The notes under the pieces: model-generated
Seen by the model: the letters and a program-made list of their open reading frames with translations, nothing else
What the model was told of the DNA's origin: nothing
Databases searched by the model: none
In this document: positions 1 through 10,299 of the stretch, piece after piece
Numbering within the stretch: the first letter of the stretch is position 1
Layout of the letters: each line of letters opens with the position of its first letter
Position numbers and translations under genes: made by a program
Source of the DNA: Ditylenchus dipsaci
Lineage: Eukaryota; Nematoda; Chromadorea; Rhabditida; Anguinidae
Direction: 5' to 3'
Length of the DNA stretch: 64,000 nt
Assembly (NCBI GenBank): GCA_004194705.1
Contig: SADC01001267.1
Span: 1-64,000 of the forward strand

Positions 1-212
1 ATGGCGAGAGTCTGACGGTGGGTACTAACGCTAAGTGCGACACCAATCATTTACAAAAACGACTCTGGACACCAACACGGCACTCAAAAATTGTCAAATT
101 TCGCCTGCAACCGATCAGCTATTGACTGTGATGATTCAAAAAGAGTAGAATATCCTATAATTTACACGCTACATAATGTACTCTTCAGTTACGACCCCTG
201 CACGATATCGAC

Positions 213-898
213 TTAAAGGAGCATGGCTTCTATGATTAAATCAATTGTTGATATTTGAATTTCGGGGACAAAATCCTACACTATGGTTTGGCACGAATGT
301 TTTTTGAATGCAAGCATTTTCATTTCAAATATTCTTTTTAAATTCTTTAATTACTTCAAACCAGCAATGTGGGCACAGCAAAAAGTATGACTACTCACTG
401 AACCCGTAGCAATTAGCCGGATCGGGTCAGAAAAAAGATATTTGTCAATGCTAAGGCGAGAGTTTTAGAAAATTCTGCCCTGATACCAAAATTTCTACCT
501 AAATCTGTGCCCGTTGAAATTGATCTTACCTAAAATCAGACCAAAAACAATTCTAAAGTCAAACCACTTACCTACTCATCAGACCAAAAAAAATTTGTAA
601 GACCGAGCCAAAGGCCCAGCAAATCCAAACTCGAAGTCCAGGACACTCCGAAGAGGTCTGACTCATGCTTAACCTCGGGATCCGATCCGGCTATATGCTA
701 CGGGTTCAGTGAGTAATCATATTTTTGCTGTGCCCACAATTGCTGGTTTGAAGTAATTAAATAATTTAAAAAGAATATTTGAAATGAAAAATGCTCGCAT
801 TCAAAAACAATTCGTGCCAAATCCAAGTGTAGGATTTTGTCCCCGGGAATTCAAATATCAAACAATTGATTTAGTCGTAGGAAGCCATGCTCCTTTAA
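213..898. repeat. Long palindromic MITE, ends TTAAAGGAGCATGG
   Basis: The two halves are near-perfect reverse complements meeting at about 540-600. The left end reads TTAAAGGAGCATGGCTTC and the right end is its complement (GAAGCCATGCTCCTTTAA). The arms share the CCCGTAGC/GCTACGGG and ATCCGG/CCGGAT blocks. No coding potential is seen. A half copy of the same end lies near 1920-1970 (GCATGCTCCTTTAAAGG). The TTTAAAGG-type termini are shared by other hairpins in this window. The superfamily cannot be assigned. Confidence 0.8.
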
Positions 899-1137
899 AG
901 GCCTGACCTCTTCCTACTCGGTGGTCCCCCGCCAATTCAAAAAATTTCCCTCGATCATTGGATTTCTGTACGATTTTTATACGCCACGTTTTCTAACAAA
1001 ACTAGGCCTGAAATCAAATTTTAGGCTTAGTTTTTTGTTAGAAACCTAGCGAAAAATCCGTACAGAAGTCCAATGATCAAGCGAAATTTTTTGAATTGGC
1101 GGGGGACCACCGAGTAGGAAGAGGTCAGGCCCTTAAG
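896..1137. repeat. Palindromic MITE, TTAAAGGCC family, copy 1
   Basis: Both ends carry AAGGCCTGACCTCTTCCTAC or its complement, followed by GGTGGTCCCCCGCCAATTC. The core around a TTTCTAACAAAACTAGGCCT-like block is shared with hairpins at 3842-4085 and 59395-59634, so this is one dispersed family. It directly abuts the preceding palindrome, sharing or overlapping the TTTAAAGG end. No protein is encoded. Confidence 0.8.
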
Positions 1138-1979
1138 GAAGTTGAGCGATGGCCACTTGAAGTTAGTCAGTCACTAGCTGCTATTTTTTAAACTCTTCAC
1201 TCTTGACTTATATAAACAATTTAGGCGTATAATAGCTAATTTCACTCCTCATTGCAAAACGTTTTCTACAGACTGAGTCAAGAAATTCGAACAATTTTCA
1301 AGGGTCATATTTTTTTGGCTAGCTTGATAGCTCTAAAAACAGGCAACCATACGAAATAGAGTCACTTAGAAATTACCTGGCCTGGAATGCCATTGCCCAA
1401 GTAGTCGATTGAACTGAGGACTACTTCGCTTTGAATAGATCACATCCGCCAAGTAGAAAATTGAGTAGCCTGAAGTTTTGGAAAAAAAGGATGAAAACTG
1501 GATCTGTATTGAGAAAAAATCGTATGCCCAGCTAAAAATTTTAGAGCTAGTCCAGAATGTAAAAAAATGTAAGTTGCTTGATACTTCCATTTCAACGTCA
1601 AGAATTACGTGAACTAAAAAACGCAAAAACCACACAAGGAAAAAAGACGGCGAAAAAATGGATGAAAACTTATCTAATAAGTTCCGAGGCAACATCTTGG
1701 CTTCTTGTTCTGTAACAAAAAGACATAAATATAAGATGCAGCCATTATAATTAAACTAGCTGTCACAAAAACCAAATGGTCGACCACAAAGTGAGAGCAA
1801 TTCGACAGACCCGACCAAAATTCAATTGAGAAGTCAAAAATGACTGACGAAAAAAATTGTTTGCGTTTGAAAAAACATTTGCGCAAATTTTCATAATTAT
1901 TTTTATTTTTTTTATGTCCCCGGGAATTCAAAATAAACAATTGCCGTTGCACTAGAAAGCATGCTCCTTTAAAGGAGGC
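1138..1979. other. AT-rich intergenic DNA, no gene recognised
   Basis: Only short open frames without recognisable domains, splice structure or repeat-unit logic are present. A stretch near 1920-1970 is a truncated end of the TTAAAGGAGCATG palindrome family. I see no RNA gene or promoter I can defend. Confidence 0.4.
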
Positions 1980-2313
1980 GGAAAAGCTACTTAGGTTTGA
2001 AAAAGTGGCGTCCATGGCGCAGTACGTAAGCGTATCGTTTTTTTGGCCCAAGATCTTGTTGCAGATTCGATCCCACGTGGTAACACACTATTTAAATTTT
2101 GGCTTGTTTGACCAGTTCTAGAGGTAATTAACCTTTTTTAACGCCAGATTCGGAATCAGCGACCCAAATTACCCTTAAAACTGGTCAAACAAGCCAAATA
2201 AATAGCATGCCACCACGTGGGATCTAACCTGCAACACCATTTCGGGCCAAAAAATGCGAGCGCTCACGCACTGCACCACCGAGGCCACTTTTCAAACCTA
2301 AGTAGCTTTTCCC
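1980..2313. repeat. Palindrome with tRNA-like pol III boxes on each arm
   Basis: The left arm begins GAAAAGCTACTTAGGTTTG and the right arm ends with its complement. Inside each arm a tRNA-like A box (CATGGCGCAGTACGTAAGCG on the left arm) is followed by a B box near 2065-2080 (AGATTCGATCCC). The arms enclose a loop ending in GTTTGACCAG/CTGGTCAAAC. It looks like a tRNA-derived SINE joined head-to-head or captured by a MITE. A working tRNA is unlikely because the acceptor stem does not close properly. Confidence 0.55.
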
Positions 2314-2740
2314 CTTCTTGATTGCTTTCTAACTAGGCGCCTGTAAGGCGCCAAATTAATCTTGTGTGCTAATATTTAGGGTCTTCTGTATCTGCTAGAA
2401 GTATAAATAAAATTGATATTTTCGCTACGAATTTTACTAATTGTAAGAACTAAGTTATTGTTTTTGAACATTCATTGATCATTGCTGCTTATGTGATTTG
2501 TCAGCTTTGTTTGCCAAGAAATTATTCCGTCTTTTTACTGTCCTTTATCAAAGTCTTTTTTTAGTTTCACACTCTTTTCGCATCTTATCAGCTGGTGAAG
2601 AAATAAATAAGTCTCAATGAAATCAAGGAATGAAGCGCCTGAGAATTAGCGATTATATGTCTAGGATTTAGTGGTAGCATTGATGTTTTCCTTAGATTTT
2701 GTAGCATATTGCTTCGTCTAGGTGGTAATATCTTCGACGG

Positions 2741-5700
2741 ATGGAGAAAAACGAGGCGACAGCAACTCTTTCGGCAGACAAAGACGAAGATGATGTTGAA
2801 AGTGAGCTGTCAGAAAAGAGTTCTAAGCCAGCCTGGAAAGATGATATCCCTTCAATTCTCTTACTTCTCTATCTATATGTGCTTCAAGTTAGGCATTATG
2901 ATGTTATTTTTGTTTAAAATTGAAAAAAGATGGCTAACTCCAGGGAATTCCAATCGGTCTGATCTCAGCTATTCCGTTGATTTTGCAGAGTAAAGGGGTC
3001 ACTTATTCCGAGCAAGCAATTTTCTCCTTTGCATCTTGGCCATTCAGGTGGTTGGATTTCCTATGATTATTCTTGAATTTTAATTTTTTTCTAGCTTAAA
3101 ATTACTTTGGGCTCCTATTGTCGATGCTGTCTACTGCAAAAGGCTTGGCAGAAGGAAGTCCTGGTTTGTGGAAGACTTTTTGCAAGACGGAAATAGCGTT
3201 CATTTTTAGGACTGTTTCCATGTCAATATTTGATCGGAATATTTCTGCTTGTCATCTCGTAAAATTTTGTTAAAATTATTTGGTAAACTAAACTTGAATT
3301 CGTTTTTAAGTTATTTCTCTGACGAAGTATTGGGTACACAGGTGAACAGGGTTATTTTTTCTCGTTTTGGTTCATGGTTTAGAATAGTTCACAATTTTCT
3401 TTAGACTGCAAACCGCCAAATGTCGCTCTCCTTATGTCAATGTTTCTCGTTCTGAATTTTCTTGCCGCTACTCAGGATATTGCTGTTGATGGTTGGGCCT
3501 TAACTATGCTCTCTAGGTATTTGAATATCACCGAGCTGAAAACCGTAGAATGGTTAAATTTTTAGAAAAAATGTAGGTTATGCCAGCACTTGTAACGTGG
3601 TTGGGCAGACAGCAGGTTACTTTCTTGGCCACGTCGTCTTTCTTACCTTGCAGTCAAAAGACTTTGCAAATGCTTGGTTCCGATATGTTCCACAAGAATC
3701 TGGCATAGTTGGATTCGGCGGTAAGTAATTCTTGCCTTTTTCTGTATTAAGTCTAACTCGCATACTTTATTTTAGGATTTGTATTTTTCTGGGTTGGTAT
3801 TTATTGTGGTGGGTTTACTTGCAATAGTTCGAATCCGTTCATCCTTAAAGGCCTTAGCCACGCGTTTTGGATTGTCCTCCGCCAATTTAAAAAATCTCGC
3901 CTAATCATTAAACTTCTGAACGGATTTTTCAACTTGATTTCTAACGAAACAAGGCCTGAAATCTAATTTTAAGTGTGGTTATGTTAGAAATTAAGTTGAA
4001 AAATCCGTACAGAAGTTGAATGATCAGGGAAATTTTTTGAATTCCCGGGCACCACCTCTCGTTAGCGTGGGCACACCCCTTTAAGCAATTTTTATCCTTA
4101 AATGCTCATACTTTCAGTCCACTACGCTTATCTGGTTGCTAAAGCAGAAGTGGACAATTCTGAGCCAATCGTCTTAGAGATCTAGAGTGATGTTTAAACA
4201 ATTCCAAAATCTTTTTTGTTTTTTAAATTTATGATAGTTTCAGCTTGTCGAAATCTGATGCTTGTGGCAATGATGAGATCTCTCTTGGTGTTTTCGGTAG
4301 CGGCTTTAAAGTCCCTGATATGTCAGTCACATAAATCTGCTAATTTAAGACACTTACATAGTTCTAGCGAAAATTCTATGCTTGAAGCCAATAATATACA
4401 TGGTTTTGTTCTCCTTACGGCCAAGGTTACTTTACAATAGTCTAGAACTGGCATGTGTTTTTTTATTTTCAGATCGCATTTTCCCGCTACTGATGGGATT
4501 ACTGATCTAAAGGTAAAACTAGCCATCTATTTTGGTCTCTAAGAAGTCTTTTTTTTTTGTTGTAGTTGATTGCCGCTGGAGTGAGCACAGACAAGATGCG
4601 AGCAGACTGATATTCTGGCCCCTCTTCAGGTACGGATCTATGACTTTTCCGGTGGTATCGATGAAAAAGAGTAATTCTCAGATCGTTTTGCCTTGGATTC
4701 TAAGTAAGAAAACTGCAGGCTCAAGACCGCTGTCGATTTACTTGTTGGCATATCCTTACAGGTGGTTTCTTATTGGTTATGTAATTTATTTACTATTCCT
4801 TTCTAACTAAACAGTAGGCTCTAATAAGCCAGTGACTTCATTTTAAGTAGTAATAGTAGTAACAATTTTTCGCACTGCTGTTTTTTCATCACGCTTGAGA
4901 CCTTCCTGTTCCGAATTCCTGGAATCTTACTAACTAGCGACCATGCTGGTTTTTTAGAGGAATTATATTTAATTTCACCTTTAGGATTGTTGTTGTCTGA
5001 TGTTTGCTGTTCTCATTTACTGGACTCCGAGCTTGCGTGACGCTAAAGGAGAATATTCTTACGTATTCTATGTCGTCTGGGTGGTTGCCTACCATTTTCA
5101 TCAGGTTATTCTTGTACAGTCAACCCTCAATTTAAACGACACCCAGATTTTAACGACACCCGAAAATCAGCCACTTTAGTTGGCTTTGACTAAAATTTAG
5201 TCAAAGTGAACCCCGATTAACAACACTCGATTTAACGACACCTTAAGTCGGTCCCCAGGGGTGTCGTTAAATCGAAGTTGACTGTATTTATGTGAGTTTT
5301 TAACCCTGATCATTTCTACCCAGATTGCGCATTACTGTATATTTCTGTCGACGATGGCATTTTTTGCTAAAATATCAGATCCTAAGGTTGGCGGTACTTA
5401 TATGACTTTGTTGAACACTCTGAATAATTTGGGCGGAAATTGGGTAAGTTATTTTTTTCACGATTTATTATGTCGTATATCTAGTAGACTCTGTAAAATG
5501 ATCTACTGATTTAGCCAATCACACTCTTCCTGAGTCTTACTGATTTGTTTCAGCAAAAAGAATTGCATGTCCAAAGACTCCAGAATGTATCCTGGCTATG
5601 TTAAAGTTGTGAAAAATTTAATTTATTTTAGAGTTCTACAGTCCTGCACTGCAAAAGTAGCAGAAGAGCTCTGCAAGGCGAACGGCAATAGCTGTGAGTG

Positions 5701-6006
5701 GGTTATTGATGGCTATTATGTTTCAGGTTTTCATGTGATTGTCTTTTTGATTAGCTAATGATGCTTTTTTTAGTCGCGATTTGCACCGTCGTTGGGTTGC
5801 TGTGGTACCGGTTCTTCTATCGTCGTGTACAATACTTTCAGGTATTGTACTTTTACACTCATGTAACTTTTCATCCATCACTTCAGAGGCTCCCGTGCTC
5901 TGCTTGGAGGGTAATGAGATTAAAGAAAAGCTCGAAACGAGTATTGATCAGTTCTAATAAAATCACTGTCGTCGCCCTTTGTGTTAAAATGTCCGTCCTG
6001 CTGTAA
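2741..6006 (+). CDS. SLC33A1: Acetyl-CoA transporter (SLC33A1 family), multi-exon
   Basis: A major-facilitator-type carrier; the family moves acetyl-CoA into the ER/Golgi lumen for acetylation of proteins and gangliosides. The first exon starts at the ATG at 2741 with an acidic cytosolic tail, then the first membrane segment (SILLLLYLYVLQ). The second exon (2944-3047) gives GIPIGLISAIPLILQSKGVT. Later exons give LLWAPIVDAVYCKRLGRRKS, NFLAATQDIAVDGWALTML, a GYASTCN..GQTAGYFLG block, PWILSKKTAG and VGGTYMTLLNTLNNLGGNW, all hallmark family blocks in the expected order. The last coding stretch ends at 6004-6006. Introns are mostly about 50-100 bp; two hold MITEs. The reading frame breaks near 4596-4610, where an in-frame TGA appears although homology resumes one base over, and possibly at the exon junction after GRRKSW. 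These look like assembly errors. The family assignment is strong; some exon limits are approximate. Confidence 0.9.
3842..4085. repeat. Palindromic MITE, TTAAAGGCC family, copy 2
   Basis: Inverted-repeat hairpin inside the acetyl-CoA transporter gene, flanked by ATCCTTAAA on both sides (3840s and about 4090), which may be a target duplication. It carries the CCTTAAAGGCC end, the CCGCCAATTTAAAAAAT block and a central TTTCTAACGAAACAAGGCCT. It lies just after the exon encoding a predicted membrane segment, so it lengthens an intron. Confidence 0.75.
5117..5284. repeat. Small Tc1/mariner-type MITE with TA target site
   Basis: A TA dinucleotide flanks CAGTCAACCCTC at the left and GAAGTTGACTG at the right; the subterminal region repeats AACGACACC or its complement. 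A TA duplication and a CAGTCAAC end are typical of Tc1/mariner-derived MITEs. It lies in an intron of the acetyl-CoA transporter. Confidence 0.75.
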
Positions 6007-6010
6007 TAAA
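6005..6010 (+). terminator. Polyadenylation signal AATAAA
   Basis: AATAAA overlaps the TAA stop codon of the acetyl-CoA transporter by two bases. This implies an extremely short 3' untranslated region. It is the only canonical signal close to the stop. Confidence 0.55.
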
Positions 6011-6097
6011 GTGTATCTTGAAATTAAATTGAATCTATGATTGGCTGAGAAATCACTGAACTGCGCAAGTGCTATGCTTTCATTGTTTAATTGGGCA

Positions 6098-6232
6098 GGT
6101 GTAGTGTGCGCCAAATCACTCTGCGATAATTCAATTTGGGCCATGAAAATTCGCTATATTCGGCAAATATTTGTCATGTAGCAAATAATTTTAGCCCAAA
6201 GGGAATTGTCTCAAAGTGATTTGGCGCACACT
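6098..6232. repeat. Short palindrome with GTGCGCCAAATCACT ends
   Basis: GTAGTGTGCGCCAAATCACT at the left is matched by AGTGATTTGGCGCACACTAC at the right, with an AT-rich loop. It abuts the next TA-flanked element. It is probably a MITE and encodes no gene. Confidence 0.65.
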
Positions 6233-6694
6233 ACAGGGTGTCCCACAAAAACTGGTGCAAAAAAAATTCGTCCAAGGTTACCCCTCCCCGCCGGGATTGA
6301 GCTTTTCGTGTTTTAACGTCTCTTGGACGATGTTGAAAGATAGGAAACATTGGAACATTCTGAAACACATACGGAAATGACAAGAAATGCGTCAAAAAGA
6401 ATTATCATTCTGAGCGTAAAACAGTTACTTAGCAGATGTTTAAACACTTTTCTCAAATCAATATAAAACGCCCCCCCCCCGTCCAAGTGCATAAGTGGCG
6501 ACTACCTTAAAGTGAGTACTGTTTTTTTTAATAAATAACCCAGGGTATTAAGATTCTAGTTAGTCAAAACAGGATTTTGGTCTCAACAAACTGTTTTCAG
6601 CACACAATTTTGGGTTGAACAGCATGGTTAATTCGTTCCTAAGAAACAATACAAGTTTTGTGGACAAATTGACCGCAAAATATGTATATTAAAC

Positions 6695-7782
6695 TAGAGA
6701 TGGAGGATGGCCTATTCCGGGACGGGACAAAATTTTTAGCAAAATTTTTCGGGACGGGACACCGGGACGGGACAACCTACAAATCTGTTCCGGGACGGGA
6801 ATCCGGGACCAAGTGAAATTCCGGGACGGGGACTGGTTTTTCCGGTCGGGACGCAAAAGCTCGAATTTGACATACCAGTTAATGAAATGACAATGAGAAA
6901 TTCCTCGGAAGGGAATGTTGTTGATACGGAAGGATTTTCACGGTCGAGAAATGAATTTGATACACTCGTTTATTTTCATATAACAAGTACAAGAAAGGGT
7001 ACTAGATCAACACTTTGTTCAAGAACATCAACATTTCGGCCTTCTCTGGGTCCAAGTTCGTTCTTCTGTAGTCGTAAACGTCGCGGGCCAGGGAAAAGAC
7101 CGACTCACTTGCTACGCTCGTTGCTGGCGAGGACAAGTACTTCTTCGCGCACTTGGTCAAGATGGGGAAATTGCTCTCATTCTCCTGAACAATCAATGTT
7201 TTAAAGGAACCACTACACAAAGTAAGGGTCAGATTAGCATATACCTGCCAGAACTTCAACAAGTTGGACGACGACGGCATCCTCTTCATCTTCGCGTAAG
7301 CCACCATCTCCGCCTCAGTGCCGCTCATCTTGGAGATTTGTACGCGAGGAACTTCATCATCGTCGTCATCAAAGAACGACTTCTCCTTCCTGATCATCTT
7401 GGGGCCGGAGACGAGAGATCTTGTTCAGCATCGAGTTCCCCTTCTTGTTCACCGACTTCTTCGAGTAGCCATTTCGACGCCTTCTGGTTGAACTGGAGAG
7501 TATTGGCCGAATAGTAGTCCTTGAAGCGCGAGTCCAAGAACGGTTTTTTGCATGACACGTTTTGGAGTTTTTAGATAACATAATTTTAGCGCAGTTCCGG
7601 GACACATTTTAAAAATCCGGGACGGGACAATAAATATGGAAACCGAAAAATTTTCCCGGGACGGGACACCGGGACGGGACAGGGGTCAAATTTTTTTCGG
7701 TCGGGATACCGGGACGGGACAATTGCATGAAACTCCACCGGTCGGAACGGGAATGTCCCGTCCCGTCCCGCCTCCATCTCTA
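6695..7782 (-). mobile_element. Decayed hAT transposon with perfect 8-bp duplication
   Basis: TATTAAAC occurs immediately before (6687-6694) and after (7783-7790) the element. The terminal inverted repeats are TAGAGATGGAGG. Subterminal DNA on both sides is filled with CCGGGACGGGAC words, probable transposase-binding repeats. The interior encodes the C-terminal part of a hAT transposase on the minus strand. Exact TSD length, TIR and coding content all agree with hAT. Confidence 0.9.
7002..7575 (-). pseudogene. hAT transposase C-terminal fragment, frame broken
   Basis: In minus-strand order, a segment with LDSRFKDYYSANTLQFNQ (about 7480-7550) matches the LDPRFK part of the hAT catalytic domain. 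It reaches a stop near 7400. A second frame from 7397 to 7002 then carries the dimerisation domain: [30 protein letters not shown], then RRTNL and the final LMFLNK. The N-terminal zinc finger and most of the RNase H fold are missing. It cannot make a working transposase, though the terminal repeats may still be mobilised in trans. Confidence 0.85.
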
Positions 7783-7914
7783 TATTAAACCAAGGGCTGA
7801 AAAACAAAGGAACAAAACAGAGAAGATACCTAAGGCCAAAGCGAAGGATGATAGCATCAACCATAATTGATATTTCTAGTGAAAAATGTTGCGGAGAAGG
7901 CATGTGAAGCAAAA

Positions 7915-8115
7915 CAATATTTGCAGCAAAAAAGTATTTTAGCAGCAAGAAAAAGTCTTTTTGCAGCACGAAGAGTCTTTTTGCAGCAAAAAAAAGTCTT
8001 CTTGGAGCAAAAAAAAGTCTTTTTGCAGCAAAAAAAAGTCTTTTTGCAGCAAAAAAAAATTAGCAGCAAAAAAAAAGTCTTTTGGGAGCAAAAAGAAATC
8101 TTTTAGCAGCAAGGA
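7915..8115. repeat. Tandem array, AGCAAAAAAAAGTCTTTTTGC-type units
   Basis: Irregular units of about 20-24 bp built from GCAGCAAAAAAAAGTCTTTTT. The unit is partly self-complementary (AAAAAG/CTTTTT), so single strands could fold. The array sits at the right side of the 6234-8146 element. Poly-Gln/Lys or poly-Phe translations through it are by-products of the repeat and not genes. Confidence 0.8.
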
Positions 8116-8239
8116 AAAGCTTTGCCCGTTTTTGTGGGACACCCTGTACTCCTGCCTGTTCGATTGCCTACTATAGAGCCTCATTTTTAAATAAAACTTA
8201 AAAAAGTATAGTTAAAAGTAGAGTGGTGCGGTTACGGTT

Positions 8240-8340
8240 TATCGTCGTGTACAATACTTTCAGGTATGTTTAAACCGAGGGCTGAAAATAAAGGAACAAA
8301 ACAGAGAAGATAATTAAGGCCAGAGCAAGGTGGAGCAAGA
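8240..8340 (+). repeat. Copied exon end of transporter plus local duplication
   Basis: Bases 8240-8267 are identical over 28 bp to 5818-5845, spanning an exon end and its GT donor in the acetyl-CoA transporter. The following stretch (8268-8335) repeats 7785-7850, including GGGCTGAAAA and GGAACAAAACAGAGAAGATA. This is a small segmental duplication downstream of the gene, too short to be functional coding. Confidence 0.75.
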
Positions 8341-8462
8341 GAAAGGCAACCTCTGTTTCGTTGAACCGGTCGAAAACCGTAATGCGCGCACATTGAACAG
8401 CGTAATACAGGTTGTTAATGTTTTAAATAAATTACCAAAGCACAATTACCAAATTAGAAATA

Positions 8463-8715
8463 CCGTATTTCCTCTAATTACCGCCCCGGGGTGGTAATTA
8501 GAAGCATGCAATTTTTTCAAACTTCAAGTGGTTCAAAACTCGTGTTTCATTTACTGTTTGAGCTGTGTAAAAAGTGCCTGTTAGATTTTTGAAATCCCTC
8601 GCAGGCACTTTTTACACAGCTCAAACATTAAATGAAAACACGAATTTTGAACCACTTGAAGTTAGGGGGGGGGGCGGCAATTAGAGGGGGGGGGCGGCAA
8701 TTAGAGGAAATACGG
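8463..8715. repeat. MITE of the CCGTATTTCCTCTAAT family, copy 1
   Basis: TA flanks both sides. The ends are CCGTATTTCCTCTAATTACC and its near complement. The arms (for example TTCAAGTGGTTCAAAACTCG) form an almost complete hairpin around 8590. The GC-rich subterminal CCGCCCC/GGGGCGG tract is typical of the family, which recurs throughout the window. It has replaced or interrupted the 5' part of the adjacent Merlin transposase. Confidence 0.85.
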
Positions 8716-8717
8716 TA

Positions 8718-9036
8718 TATTCTTCCCGGAACACGAATTATGACGGATGCATGGTCAGCTTACAACGCAGTTGAGGATTTACCTGGGGGTTATACACACC
8801 ACGTCGTAAATCACTCGCGAAATTTCGTCAATCCTGAAGATGACGAAATCCATACGCAGGGCGTCGAAAGTATGCATCAAAAGCTGAAAAACCGTCATAA
8901 GAAAGAATATGGTACAGCCCGCTCCCACTTAGTCAGTTACATTGAAGAATTCTTATGGCGAAAATTATTTGACGGTCCTGATGTGTTCTATCATTTTTGG
9001 AAGCAAGTATCTGAATATTATGTGTGCGAAAAGTGA
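8718..9036 (+). pseudogene. Merlin/IS1595-like transposase, C-terminal fragment
   Basis: The frame reads LPGTRIMTDAWSAYNAVEDL, then GYTHHVVNHSRNFVNPEDDE, IHTQGVESMHQKLKNR and YIEEFLWRK. This is the ISXO2-like DDE domain of IS1595 and eukaryotic Merlin transposases: the second catalytic Asp is in TDAWSAY and the Glu is in HTQGVES. The first catalytic Asp and the N-terminal region are absent; an in-frame extension upstream is only MITE DNA. It ends at a TGA at 9034-9036. It is not functional as it stands. Confidence 0.85.
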
Positions 9037-9074
9037 TATTGATTGATAGAATTGAGGAACTATTGAATAAAATT

Positions 9075-10299
9075 GGGACACGGGTGTTTCCCCTCAAAGT
9101 GCGTTTCCCCTCAAGCTCGTTTCCCCTCAAAGTTCGTTTCCCCTCAAAGTGCGTTTCCCCTCAAGCTCGTTTCCCCTCAAAGTTCGTTTCCCCTCAAAGG
9201 TCGTTTCCCCTCAAAGTTCATTTCCCCTCAAAGGTCGTTTCCCCTCAAGTGTCGATTCCCTTAAAAATAATTTTTTCTAAAAAAATTCGATCAAAATAAA
9301 CTAATGTAATACAAAAAGCATGAAATATCGTTGGTTTTATTTTAGTCCCAAAGACTTTTCGAATAATGTTTTTGTAACTACTTGTACGTCAAAAATAAAA
9401 TATTCACTCTTATTGTGTTATAGAAAGTTTTCAATCGTCTATATATATTTTTCGGACACGGACACAATATCCCAGGGCCACAATATCCCGCGGATACAAT
9501 ATCCAAGTGGTCGTCCACTTGGATCAAAAATTTTTTGCTCACGTTCTCGGCTTCTAAAATACTTTTTCTGCACTAATTATAGCACACTGAAGATGGTTTG
9601 ACAGTGGTAAAATAACGTTTATGAAGAAATTTTTGAGTTATAGTAAATTCTTGATTTTGATAAATTAAGAGTTCACAATAACTCAAAAATTTCTTCATAA
9701 ACGTTATTTTACCACTGTCAAACCATCTTCAGCATGCTCGAATCAGTTCAGAAAAATGGTTTTGGAACCCGAAAACGTAAAAAAGTTTTTTGATCCAAGT
9801 GGACGACCACTTGGATAGACATCGCCTAGGATGATGGTTCAAATCCAGCTGGGTGCATACCTTTATTTATCATTATTTTGAGTGTTTAAGTGGTGTAAAA
9901 GTTCATATACTCATTCCCAAGGTTACTGGTTCGACCCCATCTGGGTGCAATCAGTCTCGAGTAGAGGACCCCCATTTCAAATTTAACCGTTTTCAGAACG
10001 CAATTTTGAATTAAATCGCTTGGGTTTTCAATCACTTTGAGCTAAATCTAAAATTTTGGATTCTGGATGTGGATACCCCCTCGGGTAGGTACCACGGGGT
10101 AAACTTTACTTATTTATTTACTTATTTTGAAGGGAACTTATTTTGAGGGGAAACGACTTTTGAGGGGAAACGACCTTTGAGGGGAAACGACCTTTGAGGG
10201 GAAACGACCTTTGAGGGGAAACGAACTTTGAGGGGAAACGAACTTTGAGGGGAAACGAGCTTGAGGGGAAACGCACTTTGAGGGAAACGAGGCGGACCC
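9075..10299. mobile_element. TIR element with TTTCCCCTCAAAG arrays, 9-bp duplication
   Basis: AATAAAATT (9 bp) flanks both ends. Inside, about eleven units of roughly 17 bp (TTTCCCCTCAAAG plus TTCG, GTCG or GTGCG) run from 9088 to 9255. A complementary array of CTTTGAGGGGAAACGA units runs from 10125 to 10290. So the element has inverted tandem arrays as termini. The middle holds another MITE (9503-9814) and anonymous DNA, with no transposase. Duplications of 8-9 bp are typical of hAT and Merlin, and a Merlin fragment lies just outside at 8718-9036. Confidence 0.8.
9503..9814. repeat. MITE with CCAAGTGGTCGTCCACTTGG ends, copy 1
   Basis: Each end is itself a perfect 20-bp palindrome core (CCAAGTGG, then TCGT or ACGA, then CCACTTGG). 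Arms carry ACCACTGTCAAACCATCTTC or its complement. The family recurs at 19327-20262, 20411-20720, near 21404 and at 34451-34731. It is nested inside the 9075-10299 element. Confidence 0.85.

Larger units (their letters stand above)
6234..8146. mobile_element. TA-flanked TIR element hosting a nested hAT
   Basis: The ends are CAGGGTGTCCCACAAAAACTGG-like at the left (only the first 17 bases are strictly matched) and its complement at the right, each bordered by TA. That is the layout of a Tc1/mariner-type non-autonomous element. About 1.1 kb of it is a later hAT insertion (6695-7782). The remaining right part is mostly a tandem array. No transposase of its own is visible. Confidence 0.75.

Noticed and set aside
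1366..2051. Open frames of 109 and 125 codons on the minus strand
   Set aside because: No domain, no splice logic, no codon pattern unlike surrounding AT-rich DNA; one overlaps repeat ends.
7857..8184. Proteins rich in Gln-Gln-Lys-Lys or Phe-Phe-Leu-Leu
   Set aside because: Direct translation of the AGCAAAAAAAAGTC tandem array in several frames and both strands.
9024..9299. Open frame of SFPLKV/RFPSK repeats, and its mirror at 10122-10367
   Set aside because: Translation of the TTTCCCCTCAAAG array that forms the termini of the 9075-10299 element; present in opposite orientation at both ends, so not a protein under selection.
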